Below are positions 59,572 to 64,000 of a stretch of 64,000 bases of DNA, one piece after another. Within the stretch, counting starts at the first letter, position 1, and each line of letters begins with the position of its first letter. The translations under genes and the position numbers were made by a program. This stretch comes from Escarpia spicata (Eukaryota; Annelida; Polychaeta; Sabellida; Siboglinidae), in assembly GCA_963995525.1 (NCBI GenBank), contig OZ023206.1, positions 71,187,295 through 71,251,294 of the forward strand, in the 5' to 3' direction. Below the pieces are notes generated by a model. It did no database searches. It had not been told where the DNA came from and saw only the letters and a program-made list of their open reading frames with translations.

Positions 59572-59613
59572 GAGTTGTAAGTGCATCTTCCCGTGGGCGC
59601 CAAAGCCCAATGA
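59572..59613 (+). repeat. dispersed short motif, copy 5 of 5
   Basis: AGTTGTAAGTGCATCTTCCC followed by GTGGGCGCCAAAGCCCAATG. It lies 36 bases downstream of the 62 bp array. Confidence 0.6.
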
Positions 59614-60052
59614 CTTGTTTCTATGTGTATTCGCTTCCTTGGATTTAAAACACAAGAATACCTATTTAGAGTTATTCATATTTTTAGTGAACACATTGAG
59701 GGTTGGTAAGCTGGTGTGTTTAGTTGTGCTCGAGGTAACTGCTGTACTGTTGGGTTTGACGGTTGATACTGTACAGTGGCACACAATGTCATAACTCACA
59801 TTTCCTTGGTCATACCTTTGCCGTCCACTGTGTCCCCTTTCAGCAGCCTTCTTCGCCGCCCACTGTGTTTCCTCCTCCAGCAGTCTCCACGATGTCTAGT
59901 CGGAGATGCATCGCAGATTCGTAATAACATTCTTTATTTATGGAACAAACAGCAGACGAAATTATTATTAGAAACATGGTAAAATAATTGTTTCTAGGAA
60001 TAGACGTCTGATATAACATGGCTTTTAACGATAGTTGATGTAAACAAATTCA
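59614..60052. other. non-coding stretch
   Basis: TATTTAGAGTTATTCA at 59664 is shared with 7275. Nothing else is recognised. Confidence 0.4.
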
Positions 60053-60136
60053 TTGTCTGTCCACCATATTGTCTGTCCACCATGTTGTCTGTCCACCATA
60101 TTGTCTGTCCACCATATTGTCTGTCCGCCATATTGC
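60053..60136 (+). repeat. 16 bp tandem repeat, 5 copies
   Basis: CCACCATATTGTCTGT repeated, with CATGTT and CCGCC variants. Confidence 0.95.
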
Positions 60137-60737
60137 GACTACTAATATAATTATAGCAGAACTTGTTTGTCATCATCAGCAAATCCCTCATAGCTAGGAT
60201 GACCTTTCCATGGATTGTCGCTGTCATTTGGTGTGTATTCGCAGATGGTTTATGGGTCCAGTGTTTGCTAGACATAGCTTCCCTCTATGCAAACATGTAT
60301 AACCAGAATGTGGCAAGGGTGGTTTTTGAAGGTTTTCGATTACTTTAATCTTTCTTGCCTCACGCTTTTGGCTACGTTTGTTTGTCTGTTCGCTTCTAAT
60401 GACTCTGCGCCATTTCGAATAATTAAGCGGCATTTAGTTCTAGTTCGTGACAGAGCCTTATATTCCCAGTTATTCGGGTCAATGTCACATCTGGTTTGTA
60501 ACGGCGTACGGATCCTTTAGAACACTTGATCTGTCTCAGTACGTGACAATTTACACAGTCACAACACTGGGCGTGCGCTGTGTATGGGGGAGATCGCTAT
60601 TTTGTTTTCCGACTTTTGTCAAATCCTACAGTTATTTCGATACAATCCACAAGGTAGATGCTCCCTGTCACAAGTTACCACATCAAGACAGTTGTATTTT
60701 CATACGTAGATTTCTCTATTGGTAACCATTCCATTTA
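60137..60737. other. non-coding stretch
   Basis: Short overlapping ORFs only, none with recognisable motifs. Confidence 0.4.
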
Positions 60738-60840
60738 GTGTGTGTGTGTGTGTGCGTGTGTGCGAGCGTGCGTGCGTGCTTGCGGGCGTGCGTGCGGGCG
60801 TGCGGGCGTGCGTACATACGTGCGTACGTGTCTGTATGAG
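60738..60840 (+). repeat. (GT)n/(GCGT)n/(GCGG)n microsatellite
   Basis: GTGT then GCGTGC and GCGGGCGT runs. Confidence 0.9.
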
Positions 60841-60926
60841 TGCGTGTGAGCAAATAGTCATAACAAGGGGTACCGATACAAATATCACTAGTATTTTACT
60901 CGTGACATAAACTCGGAAGTAAAGTA

Positions 60927-61241
60927 AAAGGTAAGTTCTTATACAGCGCAGTATCCAGTCCTCAGGATTGCCCAAAGCGCTTTACACTCCTGGCAGACAT
61001 GTTCAATCGAACACCATCTCGACTTTTCTGAGAAGCATCCAGCCACGTTGCAATCAATGCGCGAAGACTGTTCATACACAAATGCTCCTTCTGTCTAGCC
61101 AGGTACCCATTCATACAGCTGAGTGAACTGGAGCAACCTATAGTGAACGGACTTGCCCATGTTTCGACACCGTCGCCCAGGATTCGAACCCTGTTTCTCT
61201 CGGTTGAGAGTCCGCAACTCTAGCCACTGCACCACGGCGCT
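60927..61241 (-). mobile_element. tRNA-derived SINE, complete copy
   Basis: Read on -, the head GCGCCGTGGTGCAGTGGCTA has a good A box, and GGGTTCGAATCCTGG a perfect B box, so an RNA polymerase III promoter is present. The body and tail (TGTAAAGCGCTTTGGGCAAT, GCGCTGTATAAGAACTTA) match the copy at 39882. The tail type resembles that of V-SINEs, which borrow LINE 3' ends. Confidence 0.9.
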
Positions 61242-61246
61242 ACATT

Positions 61247-61400
61247 AAAGGCGGCGATACACGTTACGAGACAATCGCACCGATTGACTCGTACGAGTGA
61301 CTCGGTGCGATTGTCTCGTAACGATTGACTCGTACGAGTGACTCGGCCGAGTCAATCGGTACGATTGAATCGTACAAATATACACGTTACGATCGGCTGT
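61247..61400. repeat. palindromic block, candidate DNA transposon end
   Basis: 61262-61323 is a near-perfect palindrome: CGTTACGAGACAATCGCACC and its complement flank ACTCGTACGAGT, itself a palindrome. CGATTGACTCGTACGAGTGA occurs twice (61281 and 61322). Related sequence is at 63885-64000. The repeated 'cgattgaatcgtac' style resembles PIF/Harbinger (ISL2EU) ends, from memory only. Confidence 0.55.
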
Positions 61401-63581
61401 ATTCCGTCGGCGATCGGGCTAGTGCGGTGGTAGGGGTGGTGGCTGGTTTGATATTTTGTGTAACTTCTTGGGGCGATGCTGTAACATCACTTACGGGCAT
61501 AATTATTATTTTAATGTGTCATACATATTATTTTATGGTAGCAAACGTTGGGAACAATGCAACCAAGAGATTTAACAATACTCGCAATTGCTGGTCCACA
61601 TATAGATTACATTTTTGTTATTTCTTTGAACAATACGTATATCTATTTGATGTTGGTTCATTATTAATGCATTAAATTGTTATTTTTCCAACTATAGTAC
61701 AAACTAATAAGACAACACTATAATGCAACACATCTTTTATTACACAATAAATGCACTTACAGTAAACTGTTTTAAAACAATGTTCAATAGATGCCATACC
61801 TTCAAATATTGGGTGGACAACACTATATTAAAAGTGAAACCACAACAAAGGAGGCACATTATACATATTTGTCTCAGGAATAAGTGTCTCAGGAGGGTTA
61901 CAGTTTGATGACCAAATTATATTTGTTATTGTATTCTAATATGGGGGTAATACAATGCAAACCTCTCTTTATGGTCACCTCGATAACACAGCCTCCTTTC
62001 AATTATGGTTTTCCTAGGAGAATCCCAAACTATTTATGTGGCCACAATGCAAATACTGGGCACACGAAGACTATTCCTACACAAAGTGTAGTTAATAGTA
62101 GTAAAACAAATAGTTGCAATACATAAAGCATTTAGCAATAATGTGTAAAACATATAGTTACAATATTTGAAAATGTGAAATAAAACATTAATGTAAATGG
62201 CAAATAATAAAGGAGAAAAAATCCCCTTGATGCACGACATATGACAGAATGAAGTATCGCAGGGACTGACCCAGTTTTACACATTAACTGACACTTTCAT
62301 TCATCCTTCAACACATTACCAGGCAGTCTGCACCAAAGTGGTAGGAACAATGGACTCCCACCATGACTGTTAGGATGCCTAATGTAACGAACATCTGCTT
62401 AGTTAAGAGGAACCACTGTAAAACACCCATTTTGGTTTGAACTACAATCATTGACACAAGGAACATTATATATATATATATACATATAGGTTCCAGTGTG
62501 GTCCTTATCACAATAATTCATACAATAACAGTTTAATACTACAAAGTCATGTTAATGGTAGAAACGTCTACAGAAATATTCATAATCCATAGCTTCATAA
62601 ATAATGTTACATTATTTTATTTCTAACATAGCATCTCATAATAATATATTTCAAATTAGCAACAATACAAAAATAACTCTCCACACCAAAATCAATCCTT
62701 GTGGCTTGAATCGATGACAAATATACTGCATGATGTTGATTGTAATCTTGGTCATGTTCACCTTTTCTGAAAACAAGAAGGCAAATAAAATCACTTGCGT
62801 GTTGAGTACACATTTTTTTATTAAACAGATATACATATTTATGTGGATCTCATCACAAATCACACAATGTTGTGCCTTCCAAAAACTGACTTAACAATAA
62901 TCCTAACCCTAAATTAGCAATTACTTCATCGGTTGAGTGCAAACAAATGGTTGAATATTGTTTTAACAAAACATGTTTCAAGATTGTCATCTATATCAAC
63001 ATGTCAACAAGATTGAAGATCCAGATAGAATATTGACAAGGACACCACAGGCACAGGCATAATTTTCAACAATGTGTCATCTGCCCAACCCCTTTCTAGT
63101 ACCAGCCAAGGCCTATATGTCAATATTTGTTTATAAACATTTTACACTGGTAACAGAAATGCTAACACAGCCAGTAAATAGTATAAGTGTTTCCATTCTA
63201 CGCGTGAAAGAGAACAAGTGAACTATGGAGTTTACTAGTTCCAAAATTCGTACATCGCGAAATTCCGTGGCACCTTGATAGAGTGTCGTTTTTATCAAAT
63301 CAAAAACGTTTGTGCTGGATGGTGACAGCCAACCAGGTTTATTATTATAAATTGTAGCTGCCAATTCAACATACAATTTCACCGAAGCTGGCTAACGAAA
63401 GAGAAAAATGACAACAGGACAATGTCAGTGTTATGAATGTATTTCAGACGAGCGCTGCTTTGCGGAATAAAAATGCACATGTCACGTTACGTTGACACTT
63501 ATCAATATAACTATATAGCGTTTTAACTTGATTACAATTAATTGATAATCCAAATATCATGACGTCGCCGTCGCTACTTAC
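61401..63581. other. 2.2 kb AT-rich interior, no recognised gene
   Basis: Many short AT-rich ORFs. The longest on - (63382-63131, containing ELAATIYNNKPGWLSPSST) looks somewhat protein-like, but its splice phase does not join the candidate exon at 63582. No transposase motif is seen. Confidence 0.4.
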
Positions 63582-63625
63582 TTCTGACGTTCTGTCATTT
63601 CTGACCCACTGGCACTGTCACCCAT
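63582..63625 (-). CDS. candidate first coding exon of a minus-strand gene
   Basis: ATG at 63625 opens MGDSASGSEMTERQ, followed by two bases and a consensus donor GTAAGT (63581-63576 on -). A CCAAT-type box (GACCAATCAG on -) lies upstream near 63866-63875. No partner exon with the right phase was found within the window, so this is tentative. Confidence 0.25.
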
Positions 63626-63884
63626 TCTGTTCGCCGTCCGTTGGCGGTGAGTCGACAATTTTGACAGTGACAGAAGTTCTGTGTTATAATCTTCTATTTT
63701 TTTAAACTTGCGTCATTAGCCGTCATCCTCGAGAACTTTCAGACAATCAGTAACCGCGAATCTTTCATGATATAGCTCGACAAATATTTAAGGTGAGGTT
63801 TTACCGAAGTCGTCGGCGACTATTTTATTGAAGGAAGTAGACGTTCAATCTTGTTGCTGTTCTCTGATTGGTCAATATCACTGA

Positions 63885-64000
63885 ACGTCCGATGGAATCG
63901 TACGAAAAATAGAACCTGCTGTAAAAAAATTCGTGCGAGTGACTCGGATGCGACTGAATCGATCGGACTGCTACACGATACGATTTCATCGTTTACGTGG
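63885..64000. repeat. block related to 61247-61400, cut by the window end
   Basis: GATGGAATCGTACGAAAAAT, CGAGTGACTCGGATGCGACT and CTACACGATACGATTTCATC resemble parts of the 61.3 kb block. It may be the other end of one element or a separate copy. Confidence 0.45.

Noticed and set aside
59058..59648. 196-codon and overlapping ORFs over the 62 bp array
   Set aside because: All three frames are open through the array, and the flanking parts show no protein-like features.
61170..61241. Functional tRNA gene
   Set aside because: A and B boxes are good, but the sequence continues into a SINE body and tail shared with the copy at 39882.

Overview
The window is a 64 kb piece of animal nuclear DNA. 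It has a spliced gene with GT/AG introns and phase-matched exons, an AT-rich background, non-LTR retrotransposons, tRNA-derived SINEs, small DNA transposons and a very large load of minisatellites. The repeat content suggests an invertebrate, plausibly marine, but the species cannot be told from this sequence alone. A 200-base run of N (48996-49195) marks an assembly gap.

Only one host gene is well supported. It is the 3' end of a RING-H2 ubiquitin ligase of the RNF38/RNF44 family on the + strand (coding exons about 480-580, 1777-1855, 2526-2753 and 3367-3429), followed by a possibly long 3' UTR that may end near 6.6 kb. Two of its introns carry small inverted-repeat elements. The rest of the window is accessory sequence.

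Layout: 0-6.6 kb, RNF38/44-like gene. 6.8-10.7 kb, dispersed repeats and a 441 bp MITE. 11.84-21.08 kb, a 9.2 kb satellite of 48 bp units (about 190 copies) with three nested higher-order periods (1544, 1103 and 480 bp). 22.1-27.9 kb, a near full-length CR1-like LINE (ORF1 with zinc finger and SGNH esterase, ORF2 with APE endonuclease and reverse transcriptase, all on the - strand) inserted into the reverse-transcriptase region of an older L2-like LINE. 28.3-31.3 kb, an eroded minisatellite with block duplications, a LINE 3' end, ATC/GAG-rich tracts and a 40 bp tandem array. 35.66-36.99 kb, a foldback element with arms of about 575 bp. 38.5-41.9 kb, G-rich tracts, a LINE tail with (CTTAC)n, a SINE and small arrays. 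42.2-44.5 kb, a 25 bp satellite. 45.2-47.2 kb, a dispersed repeat, a 35 bp array and a 5'-truncated copy of the same CR1-like LINE. 47.8-53.2 kb, a CpG-rich stretch, two more copies of the 8-bp-TSD MITE (one running into the gap), a 38 bp array, an inverted-repeat element and a decayed RT fragment. 55-58 kb, two more foldback structures. 58.2-61.2 kb, a GC-rich stretch with a good splice donor, small arrays and a complete tRNA-derived SINE. 61.25-64 kb, palindromic blocks that may be the ends of a DNA transposon.

The strongest relationships are among the repeats. The second CR1 copy preserves a codon that became a stop in the first. One short motif occurs five times, always just downstream of or overlapping a tandem array or simple-repeat tract, which suggests a mobile element family that carries or seeds minisatellites. 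The window contains no operon, CRISPR array, rRNA gene or functional tRNA gene that I could find.
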